From: VRUE01 sp963774405 | GTDB taxonomy: Bacteria; Actinomycetota; Thermoleophilia; Solirubrobacterales; 70-9 | Length of the DNA: 64,000 bases | Assembly (NCBI GenBank): GCA_963774405.1 | Contig: CAVZEV010000005.1 | Location: 558,001-622,000, forward strand | Reading direction: 5' to 3' | Shown: positions 20,613 through 28,334 of the stretch, piece after piece | Position numbering within the stretch: the stretch's first letter is position 1 | Layout of the letters: each line of letters opens with the position of its first letter | Notes under the pieces: model-generated | Databases searched by the model: none | What the model saw: the letters and a program-made list of their open reading frames with translations, nothing else | Told to the model about the DNA's origin: nothing | Position numbers and translations under genes: made by a program

Positions 20613-21488
20613 TTACGGGCTACCCGTTTTGAGGCGAGCTTCTACAGGGGCGTGGTCGGAGAGCCGGAGCCGCAGGCCCGCCCGGGGGAGCTCACGCCGC
20701 TCGGGGGACCAGGTGCTGGGCGGCTCAGCGATCTCGAGGTTGCGCGTGAGCAGGTGATCGATCGCGCGAGGACGGGTCGGGCCGGTGAGCCCAAAGCGCT
20801 CGCGCAGTGCCTCGAAGGCTTCGGGGTTCTCAGCCGGACGCAGGTTCAGGTCGCCACCGAAGAGCAGCGGCGTGTCCCCGGCCCACTCGGTCGCCGCAGC
20901 GGCGGCACGCAGGACGTCGGCCGTTGCGAGATCCGGCCGGTCGTTGGTCGCGTGCAGGTTGGCGATACAGAGGTCGACTCCACCTCCAAGCGCGACCCGC
21001 GTAAACGCCATCACCCGCCGCTCCGGCCTGCCCGGGTGGATCGCCAGCTCCCGCCGCTCCACCACCCCTTGGTTCCGGTGCGCCTTTTCCCCGTCATAGG
21101 GGGATAAAGCGCACCGGAACGGCGATCGGACCAAGGTCAGGTTCGAGCCGCCCTCGCCGGAGGCGATCAGGTCGGGGTTGTGGCGGGCGATCAGGGAGCG
21201 CAGGGGGCTGAGCGAGTTGCGCGAGGTGAGGGCGCGGTGGGCCTCGGCCCCGCACGCCTCGGCCAGGGGTGCGGCAAAGCGGGGCGGGCACTCCTGCAGC
21301 AGCGCGACGTCCCACTTGGCGGCGGCGAGCAGCTTGGCGAACTCGGCGAGCAGATCGCGGTTGACCTGGACGTGGGTCGCGTTTCGCTCCTCGATCCGAA
21401 GCAGCCGCGAGCGCCAGGTGAAGAGGGCCGGATCGGGTGGGAAGTCGCGGCCGTGGAAGAGGTTCCAGCTGACGGCGGTGAATTCCAC
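20613..21488 (-). CDS. endonuclease/exonuclease/phosphatase-fold protein carrying an inserted palindrome
   Basis: The GTG at 21488 gives 291 residues starting VEFTAVSWNLFHGRDFPPD. EEP signatures are VALLQECPPRF (catalytic Glu), IANLHATNDRP, LFGGDLNLRP and the C-terminal LRLSDHAPVEARL. There is no signal peptide, so it is probably cytoplasmic; it could be a nuclease or phosphatase. A 47-nt palindromic repeat is embedded in-frame and encodes most of FRCALSPYDGEKAHRNQG at about 123-140, a likely surface loop. Its start lies 18 nt from the divergent argF. Confidence 0.82.
   Translation of the reverse strand: MEFTAVSWNLFHGRDFPPDPALFTWRSRLLRIEERNATHVQVNRDLLAEFAKLLAAAKWDVALLQECPPRFAAPLAEACGAEAHRALTSRNSLSPLRSLIARHNPDLIASGEGGSNLTLVRSPFRCALSPYDGEKAHRNQGVVERRELAIHPGRPERRVMAFTRVALGGGVDLCIANLHATNDRPDLATADVLRAAAAATEWAGDTPLLFGGDLNLRPAENPEAFEALRERFGLTGPTRPRAIDHLLTRNLEIAEPPSTWSPERRELPRAGLRLRLSDHAPVEARLKTGSP
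21073..21119. repeat. 47-nt palindromic element, family 1, copy in coding DNA
   Basis: The outer arms TTCCGGTGCGC/GCGCACCGGAA pair perfectly, and an inner CCCC/GGGG stem closes on a short GTCATAG-type loop. A second copy of the same length lies at 33629-33675, identical at about 40 of 47 positions with paired changes in the inner stem. This copy is inside the EEP protein gene without breaking its frame. Confidence 0.88.
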
Positions 21489-21506
21489 CGCCGTAGTATC
21501 CGCTGC
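21489..21506. promoter_or_regulatory. candidate shared -10 element for two divergent leaderless transcripts
   Basis: Only 18 nt separate the GTG of the EEP gene and the TTG of argF. They contain TAGTAT (21494-21499), 7 nt before the argF start, and on the other strand GATACT (21500-21495), 6 nt before the EEP start. Both spacings place transcription at or next to the start codon, so one near-symmetric sequence may drive both genes. Confidence 0.5.
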
Positions 21507-22394
21507 TTGGAAAAGCGCGACTTCCTCACAGGTGAAGAGCTGGGCGCCTTCGAGCTCGGCAAGCTGCTCGACCGCGCCGCAGCGCTGAAGGCGGGACGCA
21601 GCGAGCGCATTGGCGCCGACTCGCTGGCCGGGCGCAGCATCGCCCTCGTCTTCGAGAAGCCCTCGACCCGGACGCGGATCTCCTTCGAGGTTGGGGTCGC
21701 CGAGCTCGGTGCCACGCCGATCGTGCTGCGCGGCGACGAGATGCAGCTCTCCCGCGGCGAGTCGGCCGGCGACACCGCCCGCGTGCTCTCGCGCTACGTC
21801 GACGCGATCGTGATCCGCTCCGGCTCGCACGAGCGGGTCGCCGAGCTGGCAGCGGCCGCCGAGGTGCCGGTCGTCAACGCGCTGACGCCCCTGCATCACC
21901 CCTGCCAGGCGCTCGCCGACCTGCTGACCATGCGCGAGCGCGGCGGCGACCTCGTCGGCCGGCGGCTCGCCTACGTCGGCGACGGCAACAACGTCGCCCG
22001 CTCGCTGGCGATCGCCGGTGAGCTCGCCGGGGTCGAGGTCGTCGTCGCGGCCCCGCCCGGCTATCAGCTGGAGGAGGGGCACGAAGTGAAGCTGACCGCC
22101 GACCCGCGCGACGCCGCGGCGGGCGCCGACGCGATCTACACCGACGTCTGGGTCAGCATGGGCGACGAGGCCGAGGCCGAGCGCCGGCGCGCCGACCTGG
22201 CGCCGTTTCGGATCGACGCCGACCTGCTTGCCGCCGCCAAGGACGAGGCGATCGTCCTGCACTGCCTGCCCGCCCACCCCGGCGAGGAGATCACCGCCGA
22301 GGTGCTCTACGGCGAGCGCTCCGCGGTCTGGGACCAGGCCGAGAACCGGCTGCACACCCAGAAGGCCCTGCTCGAGATGCTGATCGCCGGCTGA
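21507..22394 (+). CDS. argF: ornithine carbamoyltransferase
   Basis: The 295-residue enzyme makes citrulline from ornithine and carbamoyl phosphate in arginine synthesis. Carbamoyl-phosphate motif FEKPSTRTRISFEVG, the HHPCQALADLLT block, GDGNNVARSL and the ornithine-loop HCLPAHPGEEI are all present. TTG is taken as start because it is the last in-frame initiator before FLTGEELGAFELG and it follows a TAGTAT box. No other arg genes are nearby. It leads the tight argF-lgt-prmC-lysS run. Confidence 0.95.
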   Translation: MEKRDFLTGEELGAFELGKLLDRAAALKAGRSERIGADSLAGRSIALVFEKPSTRTRISFEVGVAELGATPIVLRGDEMQLSRGESAGDTARVLSRYVDAIVIRSGSHERVAELAAAAEVPVVNALTPLHHPCQALADLLTMRERGGDLVGRRLAYVGDGNNVARSLAIAGELAGVEVVVAAPPGYQLEEGHEVKLTADPRDAAAGADAIYTDVWVSMGDEAEAERRRADLAPFRIDADLLAAAKDEAIVLHCLPAHPGEEITAEVLYGERSAVWDQAENRLHTQKALLEMLIAG

Positions 22395-22397
22395 GCG

Positions 22398-23189
22398 ATG
22401 TACCCGGAGCTGCACCTCGGGCCGCTGACCTTGCAGACCTTCGGGCTGATGTTCGCCCTCGCCTTCCTCGCCGCCGGGGCGCTGATCGGCAAGCGTCTGA
22501 AGGAGATCGGCAAGCCGGTCGACTGGGCCTATGAGATGGGCTTCGCTGCCCTTCTCGGTGGCATCGTCGGCTCGCGGGTCTACTTCGTCGTGCAGAACTA
22601 CAGCAGCGTCAAGCACGACCTGCTCGGCAGTCTCTTCTCCGGCTCGGGACTGGTCTGGTACGGCGGCGCGATCGGCGGCACTCTCGCGGTGCTGGCCTGG
22701 GCCTGGTACCGCGACTTCCTCGGCTTCACCCTGCTCGACCTCGCCGCCCCGGCGCTGGCGCTCGGCTACGCGATCGGCCGCTGTGGCTGCCAGCTCTCCG
22801 GCGACGGCGACTACGGCAAGCCCTGGAACGGGCCCTGGGCGATGTCCTACCCAAACGGGACCGTGCCCACCGACCGCACGGTTCAGCCGACGCCGATCTA
22901 CGAGACGCTGGCGATGGGCCTCGGCGCCTGGGTGCTCTGGCAGCTGCGCGACCGTTTCCGAGCCGGTGTCCTCTTCGCGATCTACCTGATCTACGCCGGG
23001 GTCGAGCGCTTCTTGGTCGAGTTCCTGCGCCGCAACAGCGAGGTCGCGCTCGGCCTCACCGCGGCCCAGTTCGAGAGCCTGGGAATGATCGCGATCGGGG
23101 CGATCTGGATCATCATCGTGCGCCGCCGACACGGTAGCCTTGCGACCGTGGCCTCCGGCGAAACGATCAGACCCGCAGCGGGGCTGTAG
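22398..23189 (+). CDS. lgt: prolipoprotein diacylglyceryl transferase
   Basis: The 263-residue polytopic membrane enzyme attaches diacylglyceryl to the lipobox Cys of prolipoproteins. Family blocks are GLVWYGGAIGGTLAV, ALGYAIGRCGCQLSGDGDYG, the substrate block QPTPIYETL (usually HPTQLYE) and YAGVERFLVEFLRRN. It starts 3 nt after the argF stop, so the two are translationally linked. Confidence 0.95.
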   Translation: MYPELHLGPLTLQTFGLMFALAFLAAGALIGKRLKEIGKPVDWAYEMGFAALLGGIVGSRVYFVVQNYSSVKHDLLGSLFSGSGLVWYGGAIGGTLAVLAWAWYRDFLGFTLLDLAAPALALGYAIGRCGCQLSGDGDYGKPWNGPWAMSYPNGTVPTDRTVQPTPIYETLAMGLGAWVLWQLRDRFRAGVLFAIYLIYAGVERFLVEFLRRNSEVALGLTAAQFESLGMIAIGAIWIIIVRRRHGSLATVASGETIRPAAGL

Positions 23190-23191
23190 CC

Positions 23192-24043
23192 GTGGAAGCC
23201 CAGACGGAGGGGGCGCCGCCGGCGGCGAGCGCCGCAGAGGTCCTGGCGCAGGCCACCGAGGCGATCGCGGCGGCCGGCTGCGAGACGCCTGAGTCCGACG
23301 CGAAGCATTTAGTCGCCAAAGCGCTCTCGATGCGGGTCGAGGAGCTCGAGCGCGACGGCACCACCGTCGTCTCTCCCGAGGCCCGGGCCGAGATCGAGCG
23401 CTACGTCGCCCGCCGCCGCGAGCGCGAGCCGCTCGAGTACATCCTCGGCAGCTGCCGCTTCCGCGAGATCGAGATCACGGTCGACGAGAGCGTGCTGATT
23501 CCGCGCCGCGAGACCGAGCTGCTGGTCGAGATCGGCGCCGAGCTGCCCGAGAGGGCGCGTGTGCACGAGGTCGGCACCGGCTCGGGCGCGATCGCCCTGG
23601 CCCTGCTCAGCGAGCGGCCCGACCTGCGCGTCACCGCCTCCGACCTCTCGCCCGAGGCGGCCGAGAAGGCGCGCGAGAACGCGCAGCGGCTCGGCATCGC
23701 GCTCGAGCTGACCGTGGCCCAGGGGATCCCCGACCACGTCGAGGAGGTCGACCTGCTGATCGCCAACCTTCCCTACATCACCAGCACCTCGATCGACGAG
23801 CGCTCGCCGGAGATCCGTCGCGAGCCGGTGATCGCCGTCCAGGGTGACCCCGCCGCCGGTGACGCCGGCGAGGACGGGCTCGACATCATCCGCGGCCTGA
23901 TCGAGGAAACGCCGAGCGGCTGGCGGATGGCGCTCGAGCACGACACCCATCACGGCCCGGCGATGCGCGCGCTGCTGCGCGAGGCCGAGACGCGCACCGA
24001 CTACCGGGGCGACGAGCGGGTCACGGTCGGCCTGGCGCCATGA
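23192..24043 (+). CDS. prmC: peptide-chain release factor glutamine methyltransferase
   Basis: The 283-residue protein has the PrmC helical N-domain and a SAM methyltransferase core. Motifs are EPLEYILGSCRFREIEI, VLIPRRETELLVE, VHEVGTGSGAIALAL and the active-site loop ANLPYITS. The usual NPPY tetrad is NLPY here, with one Pro replaced by Leu. PrmC methylates the Gln of the GGQ motif in release factors. The start is GTG; the stop overlaps the lysS start (ATGA). Confidence 0.9.
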   Translation: MEAQTEGAPPAASAAEVLAQATEAIAAAGCETPESDAKHLVAKALSMRVEELERDGTTVVSPEARAEIERYVARRREREPLEYILGSCRFREIEITVDESVLIPRRETELLVEIGAELPERARVHEVGTGSGAIALALLSERPDLRVTASDLSPEAAEKARENAQRLGIALELTVAQGIPDHVEEVDLLIANLPYITSTSIDERSPEIRREPVIAVQGDPAAGDAGEDGLDIIRGLIEETPSGWRMALEHDTHHGPAMRALLREAETRTDYRGDERVTVGLAP

Positions 24044-25569
24044 GCGACGGGGCGCCTGCGAAGGCCGAGCCTTCGCAGGGCTCGACCGAGAGCGTCCGCC
24101 GCGAGAAGCTCGAGCGGCTGCGGGCGGAAGGGGTCGACCCCTATCCGCACGAGGGCTTCCCCGGCCGCGACAAGATCGCGGCGATCTACGAGGCGCACGA
24201 CCCCGAGCAGCTCGAGGAGGGCAAGCAGGCCGGGTTCTCCTACCGGATCGCCGGCCGCGTGGTCGGCCGCCGCGGCCACGGCAAGACGATCTTCCTCGAC
24301 GTCCGTGACCTGAGCGGCGCGATTCAGGCCTACGCTCGGGTCGATGCGATCGGCGAGCAGGCCTTCGCCCGCATCGACGCGCTCGACATCGGCGACTCGA
24401 TCGGCGTCGAGGGCGACCTCTACGTGACCAAGCGCGGCCAGCTGGCGCTGGCGGTGCGCGAGTGCACGATGCTGGGCAAGGCGCTGCGCGACCCGCCCGA
24501 TCTCTTCCACGGCATCTCCGACGTCGAGGTGCGCTACCGCCAGCGCGAGCTCGACCTGATGGCCAACGAAGACTCTCGCAAGGCCTTCTTATTGCGGGCG
24601 AAGCTGGTGGCGGCGATCCGCAACTACCTCAACGAGCGCGACTTCGTCGAGCTCGAAACGCCGATCCTGCAGACCCTCCCCGGCGGCGCCGCGGCGCGCC
24701 CGTTCGAGACGCACCACCACGCGCTCGACCGCAGGCTGTACCTGCGCATCGCGACCGAGCTCTATTTGAAGCGGGCGATCGTCGGCGGCTTCGAGAACGT
24801 TTACGAGCTGAGCAGGTTCTTCCGCAACGAGGGTCTCTCGCCCAAACACAACCCCGAGTTCACGATGCTCGAGTGGTTCCTCTGCTGCGAGGGCTACGAG
24901 GGCGTGATGAGCTTCGCCGAGCAGATGATCGCGAGCGTGGTCGCCGAGGTGAGCGGGGGCTCGACCGTGGTCAAGCGCGGCGACCACGAGATCGATTTCA
25001 AAGCTCCCTGGAAGCGAATCACCCTGCGCGAGGCGATCCTCGAGGAGACCGAGGTCGACATCCTCACCGCCGGCCGCGAGGAGCTGATCGACCTCTTGGG
25101 CGACGAGGACGTGGATCCGAATGCCGATTGGGACTGGATCGTCGACGGAATCCAGGGCAAGCTGATCGAGCCGAAGCTGATCCAGCCGACCTTCCTCGTC
25201 GACCTGCCGCGCGAACTCTGGCCGACGGTGAAGCCGGTCGTCGAGCAGCCGGACTTACTGGGCGAGGCCTTTGACGGGGTCGTCGACGGGATGGAGATCA
25301 TCGGCGGCGGCACCGACACCAACGACGCCGACATGCAGCGCGAGAACTTCGTTCGCCAGCGCCGCCGCCGCCACCCCGAGAGCGAGGAGGCGCCCTACCC
25401 GAGCGACGACGAGTTCGTGCGGGCGCTCGAATACGGCTCGCTGCCGGCGGGCGGCTCGGGCATCGGCATCGACCGCCTGGCGATGATCCTGGCCGGGTCC
25501 GAGAACCTCAGGGACGTCATCCTCTTTCCCTCGATGCGTGAAACCGATCCCGGCAGGGGTTCCACTTAA
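24040..25569 (+). CDS. lysS: class II lysyl-tRNA synthetase
   Basis: The 509-residue enzyme has the OB-fold anticodon-binding domain (GRVVGRRGHGKTIFLDVRDL) followed by the class II core: motif 1 FVELETPILQTLPGGA, motif 2 ENVYELSRFFRNEGLSPKHNPEFTMLE and motif 3 GSGIGIDRLAMILAGSENLRDVI. The last ~10 residues (RETDPGRGST) come from the left arm of a palindrome that an ISL3 element later split, so the C-terminus is atypical but the catalytic part is complete. Confidence 0.96.
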   Translation: MSDGAPAKAEPSQGSTESVRREKLERLRAEGVDPYPHEGFPGRDKIAAIYEAHDPEQLEEGKQAGFSYRIAGRVVGRRGHGKTIFLDVRDLSGAIQAYARVDAIGEQAFARIDALDIGDSIGVEGDLYVTKRGQLALAVRECTMLGKALRDPPDLFHGISDVEVRYRQRELDLMANEDSRKAFLLRAKLVAAIRNYLNERDFVELETPILQTLPGGAAARPFETHHHALDRRLYLRIATELYLKRAIVGGFENVYELSRFFRNEGLSPKHNPEFTMLEWFLCCEGYEGVMSFAEQMIASVVAEVSGGSTVVKRGDHEIDFKAPWKRITLREAILEETEVDILTAGREELIDLLGDEDVDPNADWDWIVDGIQGKLIEPKLIQPTFLVDLPRELWPTVKPVVEQPDLLGEAFDGVVDGMEIIGGGTDTNDADMQRENFVRQRRRRHPESEEAPYPSDDEFVRALEYGSLPAGGSGIGIDRLAMILAGSENLRDVILFPSMRETDPGRGST

Positions 25570-25575
25570 CTTTTT

Positions 25576-26936
25576 GGGTCTTGCAAAACAAGCGGGGATG
25601 AGACCCGGATAGAAGACATCCGCTGCCCTCAGAAGGCTCTGCGTGGTTCTAAAACGCGGAGTCAAGGAGGAACAGCGGATGCAAGATCAAGTTAGCCGTC
25701 TCGTCGGCTTGGACGGCTTCAGGGTGAGAGGCGTCATCGAGAGGGGCGACCAGCTCGACCTCGAGGTCGAGCTGGTCGCGCGAGCGGCATCGTGCCCCCA
25801 CTGCTCAGGTGTGGAGCTGGAGGTCCACGAGCGGCCGGTGGTCACCCTCAGGGCCCTGCCGCTGTGTGGCCGCCGGGCCACCCTGCGCTGGCGCAAGCGC
25901 CGCTACCGCTGCAAGGCATGCCGGCGCACCCACACCGAGAGCTGTGAGCAGGGCCGCCCGCGTCAGCGGCTCACATCCCGTTTCCGGGCCCGGCTGATCG
26001 AGCGGGCCGGCTCGGGCGGCGCCCACGCAGAGATTGCCCGCGAGGAGGGGACGTCGCGCTACCAGGTCACCCGCGCGTTGAGGGTTGCCGCAAGGGAGGC
26101 GATCGGCTCCCGCCCGGCGCTGCCGCGACGGCTCTCCTTCGATGAGGCCGCCCACCGCAAGGGCTACGGCAACCTGGCCACGGTCGTCTCAGACCTCGAT
26201 CGCCGCCGCGTGCACGAGGTGCTCGACGGGCGCTCAAGGGCAGTGGTGGAGCGCTACCTCGGCTCCCTGAGCGAGGCCGAGCGCGATGCCGTAGAGGTGG
26301 TCTGCATCGATCCCTATGACCCCTACCGAAATGCGGTGCGAGCAAAGCTCCCCCAAGCCAAGATCGTCGCCGACCCCTTCCACATCGTGCGCGGCGCCGG
26401 GGAGGCGCTTGACAGCGTACGGCGCATCCGCCAGCGCCGGCTGCGGGCAAAGGAGCAGGGTCGGAAGACCCTGCGCGCCACTTGGAACCCGCGCTTTTAC
26501 CGCGCCCGCCATTTGCTCTTGCGCGGCAGGGAGCGACTCACCGAGTCCCAGCGCCGGCGCCTTTGCGAGCTCTTTGCCCACGATCCGGTGATCGCCGAGG
26601 CCTGGTGGCTGAAGGAGCTGCTGCGCTCGGTCTATGCCGCCACCGACCGTGCCCAGGCCACGCAGCGGCTCGACCGCTTCTTCGCCGCTGTGACTCGCAG
26701 CGGCCACCAGCCCTTTGAGGCATACGTCAATGGAATCGGGTCTTGGCGCGAGGAGATCCTCGCCTACTTCGATAAGCCTGCCTCAAACGGCTACGCGGAG
26801 GGAGTGATCAACAAGGTGAAGGTGATCAAGCGCCGCGCCTACGGCCTGCCGAGCTTTGAGAGCTTTCGGGAGCGGGTGCTCGTAGCATGTGGCTGAAGGG
26901 ACCATGCTGTGCCTCCCCGCTTAATTTGCAAGAACC
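25576..26936 (+). mobile_element. ISL3-family insertion sequence with 8-bp target duplication
   Basis: The element is about 1361 bp with terminal inverted repeats GGGTCTTGCAAAACAAGCGG (left) and GGTTCTTGCAAATTAAGCGG (right, reverse complement). It is flanked by a perfect 8-bp direct repeat AACTTTTT (25568-25575 and 26937-26944), the usual ISL3 duplication length. One intact transposase gene fills it. It interrupts a palindrome, not a gene. Confidence 0.94.
25679..26896 (+). CDS. ISL3-family transposase
   Basis: The 405-residue transposase has the N-terminal zinc-finger region (CPHCSGVELEVHERP, RRYRCKACRRTHTE) and a helix-turn-helix segment. The DDE domain contains LSFDEAAHRKGYGNLATVV, CIDPYDPYRNAVRAKLPQA and IVADPFHIVR, and ends with KPASNGYAEGVINKVKVIKR, which holds the catalytic Glu. 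AAGGAGGAA precedes the ATG. The reading frame is complete, which with the perfect target duplication suggests recent insertion. Confidence 0.95.
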   Translation: MQDQVSRLVGLDGFRVRGVIERGDQLDLEVELVARAASCPHCSGVELEVHERPVVTLRALPLCGRRATLRWRKRRYRCKACRRTHTESCEQGRPRQRLTSRFRARLIERAGSGGAHAEIAREEGTSRYQVTRALRVAAREAIGSRPALPRRLSFDEAAHRKGYGNLATVVSDLDRRRVHEVLDGRSRAVVERYLGSLSEAERDAVEVVCIDPYDPYRNAVRAKLPQAKIVADPFHIVRGAGEALDSVRRIRQRRLRAKEQGRKTLRATWNPRFYRARHLLLRGRERLTESQRRRLCELFAHDPVIAEAWWLKELLRSVYAATDRAQATQRLDRFFAAVTRSGHQPFEAYVNGIGSWREEILAYFDKPASNGYAEGVINKVKVIKRRAYGLPSFESFRERVLVACG

Positions 26937-27021
26937 AACTTTTTCGGTGCAGAGTCGGCGGCTGACGCCTCTTGCTCTCGACGAAAAAGTGCAAGACGTT
27001 CCACCCCTGCCGGGATCGGTT

Positions 27022-27777
27022 TCAGGACACCGAGTGGAGAAGACCACCGTCGATCGGGATCACGGCTCCCGTTATGTAGGAAGCTCTATCCGAGCAGAGG
27101 AAGGCGACGAGGTCGCCGTACTCCTCGGGTTGGCCCAGCCGGCCTGCCGGGACTTCCTGCTTCGCGGCCGCTTCGGCGCCCGCGAGGGAGCCGCCGGCGT
27201 CGGCGAGGCGCTCGGTAGCGAAGCGGCCGGTGGCGACGGTGTTGACGGTGATCCCGTCGGCGGCGACCTCGCGCGAGAGCGTCTTGAGGAAGCCGACTGC
27301 GGCCATGCGGTGGGCGTTGGAGAGGTTGAGTCCCGGGATCGGCTCGCGGGTGGAGCTGGAACCGACGTTGACGATCCGCCCCCAGCCGCGCTCGCGCATC
27401 CCCGGCACGACGGCGCCGCTGAGCACCCGCGGCGCGAGCACGAGCGAGCGGTAGGCGCTCTCCCACTCGCCCAGCTCGTGGTCGAGGGCGCCGCCGAAGG
27501 GCGGGCCACCGGTGTTGAGGACAAGGATCTCGATCGGGCCGAGCTTGGCTTCGACCTCGCTTGGCAAGGCGGCGAGGCGATCGAGGTCGGCGGCATCGGC
27601 CGTGAACGGCGTTGCGCCCTCGCCGATCTCCGCCGCTGCCTCCTCCAGCTTCTCGGCCGAGCGGCTGACGATCGCCACCCTGGCGCCTTCGCGCACCAGC
27701 GCCGCCGCGATCGCCCGGCCGATGCCGCGGCTGGCGCCCATCACCAGGGCCACGCGGTTCTCCAGGCCGAGCTTCAC
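27022..27777 (-). CDS. SDR-family oxidoreductase lacking the YxxxK catalytic pair
   Basis: The GTG at 27777 gives 251 residues. The Rossmann motif VMGASRGIGRAIAAAL and the NTGG strand motif are present, with Ser in NVGSSSTREPIPG. At the place of Tyr-x3-Lys the sequence is LSNAHRMAAVGFLKTLS, so the catalytic Tyr is missing. A subgroup of FabG-like SDRs shows the same variation and their activity is uncertain. The C-terminus ITGAVIPIDGGLL is typical. Overlaps the upstream membrane-protein gene by 4 nt (GTGA). Confidence 0.88.
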   Translation of the reverse strand: MKLGLENRVALVMGASRGIGRAIAAALVREGARVAIVSRSAEKLEEAAAEIGEGATPFTADAADLDRLAALPSEVEAKLGPIEILVLNTGGPPFGGALDHELGEWESAYRSLVLAPRVLSGAVVPGMRERGWGRIVNVGSSSTREPIPGLNLSNAHRMAAVGFLKTLSREVAADGITVNTVATGRFATERLADAGGSLAGAEAAAKQEVPAGRLGQPEEYGDLVAFLCSDRASYITGAVIPIDGGLLHSVS

Positions 27778-28103
27778 GGCCGCAGGCCGGTCAGGCGGAA
27801 ATTGATCGCGCAGAGGTAGGCGAAGAGGCCGACGGCGACCAGGGCCCCCAGCCAATGCTGTCCGATCAGCACGGCGAGCAGGCTGACGACCCCCGCCAGC
27901 ATCGCCCGCACCAGCGTCGCCTCCGGCTCCAGGCCGACGATCCTCGCGGTCAGCCAGGCGCAGCCAAGCCAGGCCAGGGGCCCGACCAGCCAGCCCCAGC
28001 TTTCGAAGAAGCCGTGGGAGAAGATCAGAGCGAGCAGTAGCGAGAGCAGCGCCACGGCAACCAGCTGCACGACCGCGACCCGCCAGAAGACCTCGAATCT
28101 CAC
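27774..28103 (-). CDS. small four-helix membrane protein
   Basis: The 109-residue hydrophobic protein has about four transmembrane helices (starting RVAVVQLVAVALLSLLLALI). There are no catalytic motifs. It overlaps the SDR gene in an ATGA-like arrangement and so is co-translated with it. The function is unknown. Confidence 0.75.
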   Translation of the reverse strand: MRFEVFWRVAVVQLVAVALLSLLLALIFSHGFFESWGWLVGPLAWLGCAWLTARIVGLEPEATLVRAMLAGVVSLLAVLIGQHWLGALVAVGLFAYLCAINFRLTGLRP

Positions 28104-28174
28104 GCCGGGGATTCTCCCATTCCGCCGACCGCGCCACCTCCTCGCCGCCCGTGTTCCATAATCAGAGCGCGCCT

Positions 28175-28247
28175 GGGCGGTTAGCTCAGCTGGGAGAGCA
28201 CCTGCTTTACACGCAGGGGGTCACTGGTTCGAACCCAGTACCGCCCA
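28175..28247 (+). tRNA. tRNA-Val (anticodon TAC)
   Basis: The 73-nt cloverleaf has acceptor GGGCGGT/ACCGCCC, D-arm GCTCAGCTGGGAGAGC, anticodon stem CCTGC/GCAGG around TTTACAC, and T-arm ACTGG-TTCGAAC-CCAGT. CCA is not encoded. Confidence 0.96.
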
Positions 28248-28334
28248 TCGGGGATGGCTATGTCCGAACTTAACATCGATTTGTGACATGTTCGCTATCT
28301 TGAGATTTGGGTCAACGGGAGGGGAAGAAGCTCC

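Larger units (their letters stand above)
25540..27023. repeat. long palindrome interrupted by an ISL3 element
   Basis: The segments 25540-25560 and 27003-27023 are perfect 21-nt inverted repeats (GAAACCGATCCCGGCAGGGG plus T). Removing the IS and one copy of its duplication leaves a palindrome of about 107-115 bp, with inner CTTTTTCG/CGAAAAAG arms. It lies between the convergent lysS and SDR genes and forms the last codons of lysS, and it ends at the SDR stop codon. Confidence 0.85.

Noticed and set aside
20613..23132. Long minus-strand frame of about 840 codons across argF and lgt
   Set aside because: Only the part up to the GTG at 21488 has EEP-family sequence; the rest is antisense to argF and lgt.
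26826..27047. Minus-strand open frame spanning the ISL3 end and the palindrome
   Set aside because: It is composed of the IS terminus and palindrome arm; the likeness of ETDPGRG to the lysS tail is explained by the inverted repeat.
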